From contig NZ_JQNB01000001.1 in assembly GCF_000745005.1 (NCBI RefSeq), positions 372,001 to 436,000 on the forward strand: a stretch of 64,000 bases of DNA, read 5' to 3'. Under the pieces are notes generated by a model. The model did not search any database. It saw nothing but the letters and a program-made list of their open reading frames with translations, and was not told where the DNA came from. A program made the position numbers and the translations under genes. Origin of the DNA: Luteibacter sp. 9135. Lineage in GTDB: Bacteria > Pseudomonadota > Gammaproteobacteria > Xanthomonadales > Rhodanobacteraceae. Positions within the stretch are counted from its first letter, which is position 1. Every line of letters starts with the position of its first letter. Below are positions 23,382-35,387 of this stretch, one piece after another.

Positions 23382-25961
23382 GTGACGTCACGCATCAGCA
23401 TCCTGCCTAAACGCCGCCTGCTGGCGACCGCCGTCGCCCTCATCGTCTCGGCCCCTGCCTGGCAGGCGCAGGCCCAGAGCGCCCCGACCCAGGGCGAAAC
23501 GCGCGCCGTGGCACCGGTGGCGTCCACTGTGCCTGTCGCACCGGTGGCCTCCACGCCGAACGCCGCCATGGCGCCTGCGGAGACCTGCCCGCTGGGCTCG
23601 TTCATCTGCCCGCCCCGCCCGATCAGCTACGCGTTGTGCCGTCCGAACGCCATGCTCGACTTCTACGAGCCCGGCGTCACCAGAGACAGCACGCTGCGCG
23701 ACACCGCGGTGACCGATGTCCATTCGGGCATCGACGACGGCAACGCCAGCGGCGTCAAGGTCGAAAGCCCGGAGCCCAACCTCTACCACATGACCGGCGG
23801 CGTCCGCCTGGAGCGCGCCGACCAGGTGCTGCGCGCCAACGACGTCACCTATAACTCCGATTCCACGGCCTACGACGCCAAGGGCAACGTGAAGTACCAG
23901 GAGGCCGGCATGCTGGTCTCCGCCGACCGCATGACGGGCACCACCACGCCCAACGACGGCGATGCGTACAACGTGCGTTACCAGCTGTTGCAGTCGCGTG
24001 GCAACGGCGTGGCCGACCACGCGAAGATCATCGACCCGCAGCACGGCCGCTTCCAGATGGCGTCCTACTCCACCTGCGACATCGGTTCCCGCAAGTGGGA
24101 GTTCCGCGCCAAGACGATCAACCTGAACAAGGAAACCGGCGTCGGCGAGGCACGCAGCGCCACGATGCGCGTCATGAACGTGCCCGTCGCCTACCTGCCC
24201 TACTTCACGTTCCCGCTGGACGATCGCCGCAAGAGCGGCTTCCTGTATCCGACGTTCGGCTCGTCCAGCCGTTCGGGCATGTACCTCAACCTGCCGTACT
24301 ACTGGAACATCGCACCCAACTACGACGCGACGATCACGCCGGGCTACTACAGCGACCGTGGCTTCCTGCTGGGCACGGAGTTCCGCTACCTGCTGCCGCG
24401 CTCCAACGGCACGTTCGACCTGCAATACATGGCGCACGACAAGGGCCCGGACCAGGACGAGAGCGGTACCAGCGATCGTGACGGCTCCAAGCAGCGCTAC
24501 CTGGTCCAGATCACCAACTCGACCAACCTCGGCGCCGGCTTCAGTCTTCTCGCCAACATCAACCATGCGTCCGACAACCAGTACTTCCGCGACTTCAGCA
24601 ACGACCTCTATCAGTCGGCCGTCGGCATCCTGAGCTCGAGCGTCTATGTCTACAAGGGCGGCAAGTACTGGAGCGCTTCGCTGGGTGCGGACGATTACCA
24701 GAACGTGGACGCCGGGCTGCCGAACTGGGTGGTGCCGTACCGCCGCTGGCCGCGCGCGACGTTCAATCTGCAGGCACCGCTGAACAACTGGCTCGACGTG
24801 GGCGTCGATTCGGAAGCTGTGGCTTTCCGCAAGATCGACAAGCAGCCGTTCACCCCACAAAATCTCGGCACGCTGGGCCAGGTCGACGGCAACCGGCTCG
24901 ACCTTGCGCCCTACCTGGCCGCCGACTTCTCCGGCGCCTCGTGGTTCATCCGGCCGCGCGTCGAGTACCGCTACACCGATTACCGTCTGGATTCGGACTA
25001 CCAGTACTACCATTTCGCGCAGCAGAGCCCGTCGCGCTCCGTCCCCATCAGTAGCCTCGACGCCGGCCTGATCTTCGACCGGCAGACGAGCCTGTTCGGC
25101 ACCAGCTACACGCAGACGCTCGAGCCGCGCCTGTATTACCTCTACGTGCCGTACCGCAATCAGTCCAACCTGCCTACGTTCGACACCAACGCGATGTCGT
25201 TCGATTTCTGGCAGCTGTTCACCACCAATCGCTTCTCCGGCGCCGATCGCCAGATGGATGCGAACAACCTGACCGCCGCGCTGACCACGCGACTGCTCGA
25301 CGACACCGGCGTGGAGCGCCTGTCGGCCAGCATCGGCCAGATCAAGTACTTCAGCGATCAGAAGGTGCAGATGCCAGGCGTCGCGCCGACCGACTTCAGC
25401 CGGTCCGACTACGTCGCCCAGCTGGGCGTTCAGTTCAACGACAAGTGGCGCCTGAACAGCTCCTACCAGTGGAACCCGAACAAGCAGCCCAGTACCTACG
25501 TCAACGACCAGAACATGATCTATAACTCCGGGCGCAACACCGACCTGGCGACGGTCATGGTCCAGCGCCGTATCAAGGGCGACGGCATCGTCAACTTCTC
25601 CTACCGGTACCGCCGCGGCGTCATGGAACAATTCGACACATCCGTGGTCTTTCCTGTGTCGGAGCGCTGGCGCGCGCTGGCCCGCTGGGTCTATGCCCGC
25701 CGGGACATCGTGCCGGTCACCTTCAACGGCGGCCTCCCGTTTACCACCTTCGACTACTCGCACCGGACCCTGGAAGCCGCGGTGGGTATCGAGTACGACA
25801 GCTGCTGCGTCGCCTTCCGCGTGCTCGGTCGCCACTACGTACACGACTACCTGCGCGAGACGGACAACGCGGTGATGTTCGAGGTGGAATTCAAGGGCTT
25901 GGGCTCGCTCAACCCGCAATCGGGCGCCTACCTGCGCCGTGCTATCCTTGGCTATCAATAA
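23382..25961 (+). CDS. lptD: LPS-assembly outer membrane protein LptD
   Basis: This 859-residue protein (from GTG 23382) has a signal peptide RRLLATAVALIVSAPAWQAQA. An N-terminal OstA-type beta-jellyroll (~110-320) contains MTGGVRLERADQVLRANDVTYN, and the barrel contains PYFTFPLDDRRKSGFLYPTFG and PYYWNIAPNYDATITPGYYSDRG. Cysteines at CPLGSFIC near the mature N-terminus, YSTCDIG, and a CC pair near the C-terminus (YDSCCVAF) fit the inter-domain disulfides of LptD. With LptE it inserts LPS in the outer leaflet. Start is uncertain: in-frame ATGs at 23286, 23295 and 23301 exist, but GTG 23382 sits at the right distance from the signal peptide. It is first in an lptD-surA-pdxA-rsmA-apaG-apaH string, 30 bases before surA. 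Confidence 0.94.
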   Translation: MTSRISILPKRRLLATAVALIVSAPAWQAQAQSAPTQGETRAVAPVASTVPVAPVASTPNAAMAPAETCPLGSFICPPRPISYALCRPNAMLDFYEPGVTRDSTLRDTAVTDVHSGIDDGNASGVKVESPEPNLYHMTGGVRLERADQVLRANDVTYNSDSTAYDAKGNVKYQEAGMLVSADRMTGTTTPNDGDAYNVRYQLLQSRGNGVADHAKIIDPQHGRFQMASYSTCDIGSRKWEFRAKTINLNKETGVGEARSATMRVMNVPVAYLPYFTFPLDDRRKSGFLYPTFGSSSRSGMYLNLPYYWNIAPNYDATITPGYYSDRGFLLGTEFRYLLPRSNGTFDLQYMAHDKGPDQDESGTSDRDGSKQRYLVQITNSTNLGAGFSLLANINHASDNQYFRDFSNDLYQSAVGILSSSVYVYKGGKYWSASLGADDYQNVDAGLPNWVVPYRRWPRATFNLQAPLNNWLDVGVDSEAVAFRKIDKQPFTPQNLGTLGQVDGNRLDLAPYLAADFSGASWFIRPRVEYRYTDYRLDSDYQYYHFAQQSPSRSVPISSLDAGLIFDRQTSLFGTSYTQTLEPRLYYLYVPYRNQSNLPTFDTNAMSFDFWQLFTTNRFSGADRQMDANNLTAALTTRLLDDTGVERLSASIGQIKYFSDQKVQMPGVAPTDFSRSDYVAQLGVQFNDKWRLNSSYQWNPNKQPSTYVNDQNMIYNSGRNTDLATVMVQRRIKGDGIVNFSYRYRRGVMEQFDTSVVFPVSERWRALARWVYARRDIVPVTFNGGLPFTTFDYSHRTLEAAVGIEYDSCCVAFRVLGRHYVHDYLRETDNAVMFEVEFKGLGSLNPQSGAYLRRAILGYQ

Positions 25962-25991
25962 GTGGGGCAGGTGCCCCGGGCTCCCTATTCG

Positions 25992-27368
25992 ATGAAGCAG
26001 ATCCTCTCGTACTCCCTGCTCGCCGCCTCCCTCTTGGTGGCGATGCCCTCGGCCCATGCCCAGTTGATGCCTTCGGCCCAGCCGACGACGTCGGGCGCGA
26101 CCGCCGGCAACGGTTCCATCGACCGCATCGTCGCGGTGGTCGAGGAAGACGTCATCCTGCAGAGCGAGCTGGACGAGGCCATCAACGCCATCGTCCGCCA
26201 GTACGCCTCGAATCCGGGCCAGCTGCCGCCGAAGGACGTCCTGGCCCGCCAGGTGCTCGACCGCCTCATCCTGATGAAGCTGCAGGTCCAGCGCGCCAAC
26301 GACCAGAACATCCACGTGTCCGACCAGGACATCGACCAGGCGGCCACCAACGTGGCCCAGCAGAACAAGATGAGCCTCGACCAGCTGCGTGCGGCAGTGG
26401 AGCAGGACGGCTACAGCTACGCAGCGTTCCGCCAGCAGCTGTCCGACCAGATCATCGCCCAGAAGCTGCACGAGAGCGTGGTGCGCGACCAGGTCACCGT
26501 CACCGACGCCGAGGTCAACAACCTGCTGGCCAGCCCGAGCTACAAGGCCGGCGAGGTCCACCTCGCGCACATCGCCATCAGCACCCCCGCCAATGGCGGT
26601 GCCGCCGACATCGCGCAGGCGGAAGCCAAGGCCGCCGAGGCGATCAAGGCGATCAAGGGCGGCATGGACTTCAACGCCGCGGCCATCCGCTTCTCCGACG
26701 CGCCCGACGCGCTGGACGGCGGCGACCTGGGCTGGCGCCGCCTGGACGAAGTGCCGCCCGCCTTCGCGGACGCTGTCGCCACCCTCAAGCCGGGCGAGAC
26801 CACCGCCGCCCTGCGCGGTCCCACTGGCTTCCACATCCTGAAGCTGGTCGACACGCGCGCGCCGGGCCGCCAGATCGTCACCGAGTATCACGCCCGTCAG
26901 ATCCTCATCAAGCCGTCCGAGCTGGTCACGCCGGAGCAGGCCGAGAAGAAGGCGCAGGACCTGTACACGCGCATCGTCGACAAGAAAGAAGATTTCGCCA
27001 AGCTCGCCAAGGATGAGTCCAAGGACAACACCACGGCGAACAACGGCGGCGACATGGGCTGGTTCGCCAAGGATGCCTGGGGCCAGGCCATCGCCACCCA
27101 GGTCGAGCAGCTGAAGGACAACGAGGTCTCGCACCCCATCCAGACGGATGCCGGCTGGATCGTCCTGCAGCGCCTGGGCTCACGCCAGAGTGACCTGACC
27201 GACCAGCTGCAGCGCGACCAGGCCCGCCAGGCCATCGGCAACCGCAAGGCCGACGAAGCCTACGAGAACTACCTCCGTGAGCTGCGTTCCACGTCCTTTG
27301 TCGATATCCGCGTGCCTGAGCTGAAAGATCCGAGCGACAAGCCGGCAAGCACGGCCTCCACGCCGTAA
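25992..27368 (+). CDS. surA: Periplasmic chaperone and peptidyl-prolyl isomerase SurA
   Basis: This 458-residue protein has signal peptide MKQILSYSLLAASLLVAMPSAHA. The SurA N-terminal domain (IDRIVAVVEEDVILQSELDEA) is followed by two parvulin domains: the first ~185-290 (VHLAHIAIS, LGWRRLDEVPPAFADAV, GFHILKLVD), the second ~300-405 (YHARQILIKPSELV, GDMGWFAKDAWG, GWIVLQRL). SurA escorts unfolded outer-membrane proteins such as LptD across the periplasm, so its position right after lptD is functional as well as conserved. ATG 25992 is chosen because it starts the signal peptide; a GTG start at 25962 would add ten residues before it. Confidence 0.96.
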   Translation: MKQILSYSLLAASLLVAMPSAHAQLMPSAQPTTSGATAGNGSIDRIVAVVEEDVILQSELDEAINAIVRQYASNPGQLPPKDVLARQVLDRLILMKLQVQRANDQNIHVSDQDIDQAATNVAQQNKMSLDQLRAAVEQDGYSYAAFRQQLSDQIIAQKLHESVVRDQVTVTDAEVNNLLASPSYKAGEVHLAHIAISTPANGGAADIAQAEAKAAEAIKAIKGGMDFNAAAIRFSDAPDALDGGDLGWRRLDEVPPAFADAVATLKPGETTAALRGPTGFHILKLVDTRAPGRQIVTEYHARQILIKPSELVTPEQAEKKAQDLYTRIVDKKEDFAKLAKDESKDNTTANNGGDMGWFAKDAWGQAIATQVEQLKDNEVSHPIQTDAGWIVLQRLGSRQSDLTDQLQRDQARQAIGNRKADEAYENYLRELRSTSFVDIRVPELKDPSDKPASTASTP

Positions 27369-27375
27369 CACCGAC

Positions 27376-28371
27376 ATGACCGCGACCACCCTGCCACGGC
27401 TCGCCGTCACCGCCGGCGAGCCTGCCGGGGTGGGACCGGAGCTGGTTGCCCGCCTGGCCGCCAGCGATCTCCAGGCCGACCTGGTCGCTATCACCGACCG
27501 GCAGTTACTGAGCCGCGCGGCCGCCGCCGCCGGCGTCACCCTCCATATCGACGACGATACCGGCCAGCGCATCGGCAGCCGGGCGCCCGGGCACATCCGC
27601 GTGCAACACGTGCCGTTGGGCACCGTGGAGACCTGGGGCCACCCCGACCCACGCAACGCGCGCCACGTGCTGGACATGTTGGCCGCAGCCGCCGACGGGT
27701 GTGCCGTGGGCGAGTTCGATGCCGTGGTCACCGGCCCCGTGCAGAAATCCAGCATCAACGAGAGCGGCATCGCCTTCAGCGGCCATACGGAGTTCTTCGC
27801 TGAACGCGCGGGCGTCGACGTGGTGATGATGCTGGCCAGCCCCGAACTGCGCGTCACCCTGGTCACGACCCACCTGCCCCTGTCCGCCGTGCCCGCGGCG
27901 GTCACCGCGACGCGTATCGAACGCACGCTGCGCATCGTGGCGCGTGTACTGGTGCAGGATTTCCGCCTGACCCATCCGCGCATCGCCGTGCTCGGCCTCA
28001 ATCCGCACGCGGGCGAGGGCGGCCACATGGGCCGGGAAGAGTTGGACACCATCATCCCGTTGCTGGATCGACTGCGCGGCGAAGGCATGATCCTGCTCGG
28101 CCCGCTGCCGGCCGACACGGCCTTCGTTCCCGCCATGCGCCAGCACTACGACGCCGTGCTGGCGATGTATCACGACCAGGCCCTGCCCGTGCTCAAGAGT
28201 GAAGCCTTCGACCGCACCGTCAACGTGACGCTGGGGCTGCCTTACATCCGTACCTCGGTAGACCACGGCACGGCGCTGGACCTCGCGGGCACCGGCCGCG
28301 CGGATCCGGCCAGCCTGTTCGCCGCCACCCGCCTCGCCATCGACCTCGCCCGCCATCGGGCCACGCCATGA
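27376..28371 (+). CDS. pdxA: 4-hydroxythreonine-4-phosphate dehydrogenase
   Basis: This 331-residue PdxA begins RLAVTAGEPAGVGPELVARLA. It has the metal-binding histidines in FSGHTEFFAERA, HYDAVLAMYHDQALPVLK and IRTSVDHGTALDLAGTGRADPAS. It oxidises 4-phosphohydroxy-L-threonine with NAD(P)+ in pyridoxal phosphate synthesis. It starts 7 bases after surA and overlaps rsmA by 4 bases (ATGA). Confidence 0.96.
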   Translation: MTATTLPRLAVTAGEPAGVGPELVARLAASDLQADLVAITDRQLLSRAAAAAGVTLHIDDDTGQRIGSRAPGHIRVQHVPLGTVETWGHPDPRNARHVLDMLAAAADGCAVGEFDAVVTGPVQKSSINESGIAFSGHTEFFAERAGVDVVMMLASPELRVTLVTTHLPLSAVPAAVTATRIERTLRIVARVLVQDFRLTHPRIAVLGLNPHAGEGGHMGREELDTIIPLLDRLRGEGMILLGPLPADTAFVPAMRQHYDAVLAMYHDQALPVLKSEAFDRTVNVTLGLPYIRTSVDHGTALDLAGTGRADPASLFAATRLAIDLARHRATP

Positions 28372-29147
28372 ACGCACGCCCCAAAAAGAGTTTCGGCCAG
28401 CACTTCCTGCACGATAAGCGCTACATCGATCGCATCGTCGCGTCCGTCGCACCCAAGGACGGCGACACAGTGATCGAAATCGGACCGGGCGAAGGCGCCA
28501 TGACAATGCCCCTACTGGCCGTGGCAAAGCGCATGACGGCGATCGAGCTGGATACCGACCTCATTCCCGGCCTGCAGGCGCGCGCGGCCGCCATCGGCGA
28601 ACTACGCATCGTGCACTCGGACGTGCTCAAGGTCGATTTCACGGCGCTGGCCCATGAACTTGGCGCGGAGCGCCTGCGCATTGCCGGCAACTTGCCGTAC
28701 TACATCTCCAGCCCGATCCTGTTCCACTGCGTAGCCCACGCCTCGGCCATCCAGGACATGCACTTCATGCTGCAGAAGGAAGTCGTCGACCGCATGGCCG
28801 CCGAGCCGGGCAGCAAGGTCTACGGGCGCCTCAGTGTCATGCTGCAGCTGGCCTGCAAGGTGACGCCGCTCTTCACGGTGCCGCCGGGCGCATTCCGGCC
28901 GCCGCCGAAGGTCGACTCCGCCGTGGTCCGGCTGGTACCGCTCCCTCCCGAGGCGTTGCCCACGGGCGATCCGGTACGCATTCATGCGGTCGTGAAGGCC
29001 GCGTTCGCGATGCGACGCAAGACGCTTTCCAACACGCTGAAGGGCATCGTGGACGAGTCGACGATCCGTGAACTCGGCATCGATCCGCGTGCACGCGCCG
29101 AAACGCTGGCGCCGATGGACTTCGTGAAGCTGGCAAACGCGAGCTGA
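28368..29147 (+). CDS. rsmA: 16S rRNA dimethyladenosine transferase (A1518/A1519)
   Basis: This 259-residue KsgA-type methyltransferase has RPKKSFGQHFLHDKRYIDRIV at the N-terminus, SAM motif I EIGPGEGAMTMPLL, motif IV NLPYYISSPILF, and the C-terminal FRPPPKVDSAVVRLVPL and RRKTLSNTLKG. It dimethylates two adjacent adenines in helix 45 of 16S rRNA late in small-subunit assembly; loss gives kasugamycin resistance in other bacteria. Translationally coupled to pdxA. Confidence 0.97.
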   Translation: MNARPKKSFGQHFLHDKRYIDRIVASVAPKDGDTVIEIGPGEGAMTMPLLAVAKRMTAIELDTDLIPGLQARAAAIGELRIVHSDVLKVDFTALAHELGAERLRIAGNLPYYISSPILFHCVAHASAIQDMHFMLQKEVVDRMAAEPGSKVYGRLSVMLQLACKVTPLFTVPPGAFRPPPKVDSAVVRLVPLPPEALPTGDPVRIHAVVKAAFAMRRKTLSNTLKGIVDESTIRELGIDPRARAETLAPMDFVKLANAS

Positions 29148-29199
29148 GCGCGTTCAGGGCATACTTGCCCACCCCCTTCCCGTCCCCGACAATCCCTCC

Positions 29200-29583
29200 A
29201 TGAACTCTAAACAGCCCTACACGATCGACGTGGAGGTCGAAACCCGCTTCGTTCCCGACCAGTCGCAGCCCAAGGACAACCGCTACGTGTTCGCCTACAC
29301 GATCACGCTGCGTAACGCGGGCGAGTCCGGTGCACAGCTGCTGACACGGCACTGGGTGATCACCGATGCGAACGGCAAGGTCGAGGAAGTGCGCGGCGAC
29401 GGCGTGGTCGGCGAGCAGCCGTGGATGCGCCCCGGCGAATCCTTCGAATACACCTCCGGCGCCGTCTTGGAGACCTCGGTCGGCACGATGGAGGGCAGCT
29501 ATCGCATGGTGGCCGACGACGGTACGCACTTCGATGCCCCGATCGCACCCTTCGTGCTTTCGATCCCACGCACGCTCCACTAG
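29200..29583 (+). CDS. apaG: ApaG domain protein
   Basis: This 127-residue protein is at full family length. Its fibronectin-III-like ApaG fold shows DVEVETRFVPDQSQPKDNRYVFAYTITLRN, LLTRHWVITDANGKVEEVRGDGVVGEQP and PGESFEYTSGAVLETSVGTMEGSYRM. Its biochemical role is unsettled; it usually lies beside rsmA and apaH, as here, with gaps of 52 and 63 bases. Confidence 0.94.
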   Translation: MNSKQPYTIDVEVETRFVPDQSQPKDNRYVFAYTITLRNAGESGAQLLTRHWVITDANGKVEEVRGDGVVGEQPWMRPGESFEYTSGAVLETSVGTMEGSYRMVADDGTHFDAPIAPFVLSIPRTLH

Positions 29584-29646
29584 GATCGAAGCCATGGATA
29601 GTGTGCATGCCCGCGCCGACAACGGCGCGACGGAGCGACAGGACTG

Positions 29647-30498
29647 ATGGCCGTCTACGCGATCGGCGATGTCCAGGGTTGCTACCCCGAACTCCAGCGC
29701 CTGCTGGAGAAGCTTCGTTTCGACCCGTCGAACGACAAACTTTGGTTCTGCGGCGATTTGGTCAACCGCGGCGGTGAGTCGCTGGCCACGCTGCGGCTCA
29801 TCCACTCGCTGCGCGACAGCACCATCATCACGCTGGGCAACCACGATCTCTCGCTGCTCGCCATCGGCCAGCGTCGCGAGGACGCACAGCAACGGGTCAA
29901 CCCCGAGCTGCGCGAAGTGCTGTTTGCCGACGATGCCCCGGTGCTGCTCGAGTGGCTGCGCATGCAGAAGCTGCTGCACCACGACGAGACCCTGGGCTGG
30001 ACCATGATCCACGCGGGCCTGGCGCCCATGTGGACGCTGCGCCAGGCCCAGCGCGCTGCCCTGGACGTCGAGCGCGAGCTTGGCGGCCCGCGTCACCAGC
30101 GGCTGCTGAAAAACCTGTTCGGCAATCGTCCGCCCGGCTGGAACAACCGCCTGCAGGGTGTGGAGCGCCACCGCGCCACCATCAATACGCTGACCCGCAT
30201 GCGCTATTGCGACGTCACCGGTCGGATCGACTTCGAAGGCAAGGGCACCCCCGGCACGCAGAAACCGGGCATGTATCCCTGGTTCGAAGTGCCGGGCATG
30301 CGTCGCCGCGAAACCCGGATCGTCTGCGGCCACTGGTCCGCGCTGGGACGGTTCGCCGGCCTGGGCGTCTATGCGATCGACACCGGCTGCGTCTGGGGCG
30401 GACAGCTCACCGCCCTGCGCCTGGACACCGAGGAGCCGGAATACATCACCGTGAATGCCGAGCCGCATCGGCAGAAGCCCAAGGGCGGCGGCGACTGA
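29647..30498 (+). CDS. apaH: Symmetrical bis(5'-nucleosyl)-tetraphosphatase (Ap4A hydrolase)
   Basis: This 283-residue calcineurin-type metallophosphatase has all metal-binding motifs: GDVQGCYPEL (GDxxG), CGDLVNRGGES (GDxxxRG), LGNHDLSLLA (GNHD), MIHAGLAP and CGHWSALGR. It splits Ap4A into two ADP, limiting this alarmone and Np4-capped RNA. Last gene of the lptD string; a very stable bidirectional terminator follows. Confidence 0.96.
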   Translation: MAVYAIGDVQGCYPELQRLLEKLRFDPSNDKLWFCGDLVNRGGESLATLRLIHSLRDSTIITLGNHDLSLLAIGQRREDAQQRVNPELREVLFADDAPVLLEWLRMQKLLHHDETLGWTMIHAGLAPMWTLRQAQRAALDVERELGGPRHQRLLKNLFGNRPPGWNNRLQGVERHRATINTLTRMRYCDVTGRIDFEGKGTPGTQKPGMYPWFEVPGMRRRETRIVCGHWSALGRFAGLGVYAIDTGCVWGGQLTALRLDTEEPEYITVNAEPHRQKPKGGGD

Positions 30499-30512
30499 CC
30501 GATAACGACCGA

Positions 30513-30564
30513 CTGCCTGATAAAAACAAACCCGCCTTTCGGCGGGTTTGTTTTTATCAGGCAG
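30513..30564. terminator. Bidirectional intrinsic terminator, apaH / secA
   Basis: A perfect 24-base stem (30513-30536 with 30541-30564) encloses a TTTC loop. Each arm holds a GC core and an A or T run (AAAAACAAA / TTTGTTTTT), so a U-tract is produced on both strands. It serves apaH (stop 30498) and secA (stop 30578), which converge here. Confidence 0.95.
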
Positions 30565-30577
30565 GGCCACCCTGTTT

Positions 30578-33301
<2,724 letters not shown>

Positions 33302-33402
33302 CGATCATCCGGATCTGAAACGAAAAAAAGGGCGCCGGAAGGCCTGAAGCCGAGCGGCACGAAGGGACGATCATACTACGCCCGCCCCTGGCTTTCCTCG
33401 GG

Positions 33403-33420
33403 GTGGCGGCATGCCGCCAC
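33403..33420. repeat. Perfect palindrome between M23 peptidase gene and secA
   Basis: GTGGCGGCATGCCGCCAC reads the same on both strands and lies 15 bases after the peptidase stop and about 100 bases before the secA start. No U-tract follows. It may be a weak terminator or a protein-binding site for secA control. Confidence 0.4.
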
Positions 33421-33435
33421 GGATTCAAGGCCGGA

Positions 33436-34368
33436 TCAGCGGTGGCTGCGGACGAAGGCCAGCGGATTGACCACCTGATCGTGGTACCAGACCTCGAAAT
33501 GGACGTGGGACCCGGTGGAGCGGCCCGTTGAACCGGCCTTGGCGATCACGTCGCCCACCCTGACCCGCTCGCCCGGGGTGGCGACGATGGCGCTGTTGTG
33601 GGCGTAACGGGTCATGTACCCGTTGCCGTGGTCGATTTCGACGACATCGCCATAGCCGCTGCGCTGACCGGCAAAGGTGACCATGCCTTCGGCGACCGCC
33701 GTCACCGGCGTACCCGTCGGGGCGGCGATGTCGATGCCCGTGTGCCGGGCACTGTGCCCGCTGAAAGGATCGGGGCGACCGCCAAAGTACGACGAGATGT
33801 AGCCGTTCACCGGCATGCCCGTCGGCCGCAGGCTGGACTCGATCCGGCGATCCATGAGCATGTCACTCAGTGCCTCGAGCTGGACCTGCTGGGTATCGAA
33901 CTGGCCCGATAATCGATCGATGCCGCGATCCAGCGATCCTGGCAGGGTATAGGCGTCGCCAGCAGCGGTCGGCTCCGGACCACCCTGCCCCGGCACCTCA
34001 TCGAAGTCGAACTCGCCGGCGTCGAGCTTGCCCACCTGGGTCAAGCGCTCGCCCAGCGCGTTCAGGCGAATGGATTGGGCCTGCAGCTGGCCCAGCTTCA
34101 CGGCCAGGGCATCGAGGTCTCGCTGTGCGTCTCGCCGGATCTGTGCAACCTGGGCATCCTGGTCGCCCACCTGCTGCTGAAGACCCTGGATATGACCGAG
34201 GGCACGGCCGCGGGGACTGGCCACGGCAAGGGCAACCACCGCGCCGACGCAGGCAATGGCCAGCACACTGGCCAGGGCGACAGCGGCCATCTTGCAGCGA
34301 AGGCGCCGGCAGGAGAGGTCCAGCGTTTTCGGTCCTTTCTGACCGCGTGACACGAGTATGATCTGCAT
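33436..34368 (-). CDS. Membrane-anchored M23 (LytM-type) peptidase
   Basis: This 310-residue protein has an N-terminal cytoplasmic stretch, one membrane helix (~27-50), a coiled-coil region (~56-112) and a C-terminal M23 domain. The zinc ligands are complete: His209 and Asp213 (RHTGID), His290 in SHVHFEVW with catalytic His288, and His257 in YAHNS. It should therefore be an active peptidoglycan endopeptidase in the periplasm, not a degenerate activator like EnvC or NlpD. The open frame continues upstream, but ATG 34368 with GGAA nearby starts the hydrophobic anchor correctly, and further extension would run through dciA. It is divergent from dciA with 29 bases between and lies upstream of secA. 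Confidence 0.92.
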   Translation of the reverse strand: MQIILVSRGQKGPKTLDLSCRRLRCKMAAVALASVLAIACVGAVVALAVASPRGRALGHIQGLQQQVGDQDAQVAQIRRDAQRDLDALAVKLGQLQAQSIRLNALGERLTQVGKLDAGEFDFDEVPGQGGPEPTAAGDAYTLPGSLDRGIDRLSGQFDTQQVQLEALSDMLMDRRIESSLRPTGMPVNGYISSYFGGRPDPFSGHSARHTGIDIAAPTGTPVTAVAEGMVTFAGQRSGYGDVVEIDHGNGYMTRYAHNSAIVATPGERVRVGDVIAKAGSTGRSTGSHVHFEVWYHDQVVNPLAFVRSHR

Positions 34369-34397
34369 ACGTTCCACATCGAAAAGTCCATCGGCCC

Positions 34398-34856
34398 ATG
34401 CCACCGCCGTCCAAGCCGTCCCGCCATGCCACCCGCGGACTGAAATCCATCGTGGACGTGGGACCCGTCGCGTCGCTCGCCGCCAAGGCGCGCGAACTCG
34501 ACCAACTGGACCGCCAGCTGCGCGCGACCCTGCCCTCGCCCATGCGCGACCACATCCGCTTCGCGGACCTGCGCGATGGCCGACTCGTCTTCCTGGCCCC
34601 ATCGTCGGCCTGGGCATCGCGGGTGCGCCTTTACCAGACGCAGATCCTCGAAGCCGCCCGCGCCATGGGCGCGAAGGCCTACTCGGTCGCCGTGAAAGTG
34701 GCACCCTTGCCGCCCGTGGAGGTCATTCCCGACCGGCACAAGCCGCTTTCCGCCGGTGCGGCCAGTCACCTCCGGTCCGCCGCGGCGTCGCTGTCCGATC
34801 CCACCCTGCGGGATCTCTTCCTCTACCTGGCTCTCCAGGCAGACAACGAAGATTAA
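34398..34856 (+). CDS. dciA: DciA-like DUF721 protein, probable DnaB-helicase operator
   Basis: This 152-residue DUF721-domain protein has the conserved core: DHIRFADLRDGRLVFLAPSSAWASRVRLYQTQIL (shown to mark residues ~50-85), which corresponds to the SxxWAxxLR...IL pattern. DciA is the ancestral protein in bacteria lacking DnaC or DnaI that helps load or run the replicative helicase. Its position beside secA and lpxC is common in gammaproteobacteria. It is a single gene, divergent from the M23 peptidase. Assignment rests on domain and context, not on full-length similarity. Confidence 0.8.
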   Translation: MPPPSKPSRHATRGLKSIVDVGPVASLAAKARELDQLDRQLRATLPSPMRDHIRFADLRDGRLVFLAPSSAWASRVRLYQTQILEAARAMGAKAYSVAVKVAPLPPVEVIPDRHKPLSAGAASHLRSAAASLSDPTLRDLFLYLALQADNED

Positions 34857-35100
34857 TCAAGCACTTACCGTTCACCATTGCGAATGCGTAAGTCGTACCG
34901 CACCCGGGAGGTGGCGAACTTTATAGCATGCATTCACAAAGGGAGCACCTGAGGTGCACGCCTGATTCACATTCTCCTACGGCTATCGGAACCATAGGGC
35001 CAAGTCGCGGTGGTGACTTATTGCGTAGATAGCGGTCGGTTCTTGTAGGTACAAAACTGGCGGGCCTCTGGCATCGTGCTCGGCCTGGGGCCTGGGAGTG

Positions 35101-35343
35101 AGAGCCGGCGGGTGCCACCCTCGGGGCCGGTAGCCGCAGGCGAGGGCTTCGCACGGACAAGGCCGCGTAGCGGGGCCGGCCAGGACGGCCGGCCATTTTC
35201 GCTGAGCCATGGATGGCGAATTGAAATCCCCGGGGCGAAGCCCGACCCGGGCCCGAAGGGCAATAGATATACGGCCGCGCCAGCGGCCTTTCCTTTTCGG
35301 GTCGCCGCAGGCGTGGCCCCGAGGGGGCGACCCGCCGGCTCTT
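35101..35343 (+). repeat. ~240-base inverted-repeat-bounded intergenic element, copy A
   Basis: Bounded by AGAGCCGGCGGGT... on the left and ...ACCCGCCGGCTCTT on the right. Arms match over about 24 bases but differ in the middle (GCCA against CGCC). Inside is a GGCCGGCC hairpin (around 35175-35196), then GCCATGGATGGCGAA, then GC hairpins. Core sequence is close to copy C in the same orientation. Confidence 0.85.
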
Positions 35344-35387
35344 GCGCCAGAGCACACGGCACACGAAACCCTTATCGCGAAAAGATG

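Noticed and set aside
22614..23382. Upstream part of the lptD frame (256 codons) as coding
   Set aside because: It overlaps the cobalamin adenosyltransferase gene in another frame and has no LptD similarity.
23388..27134. A 1248-codon open frame on the minus strand across lptD and surA
   Set aside because: It is antisense to two well-identified genes; long shadow frames are expected in GC-rich DNA, and its translation is low-complexity Val/Gly/Arg/His without any family motif.
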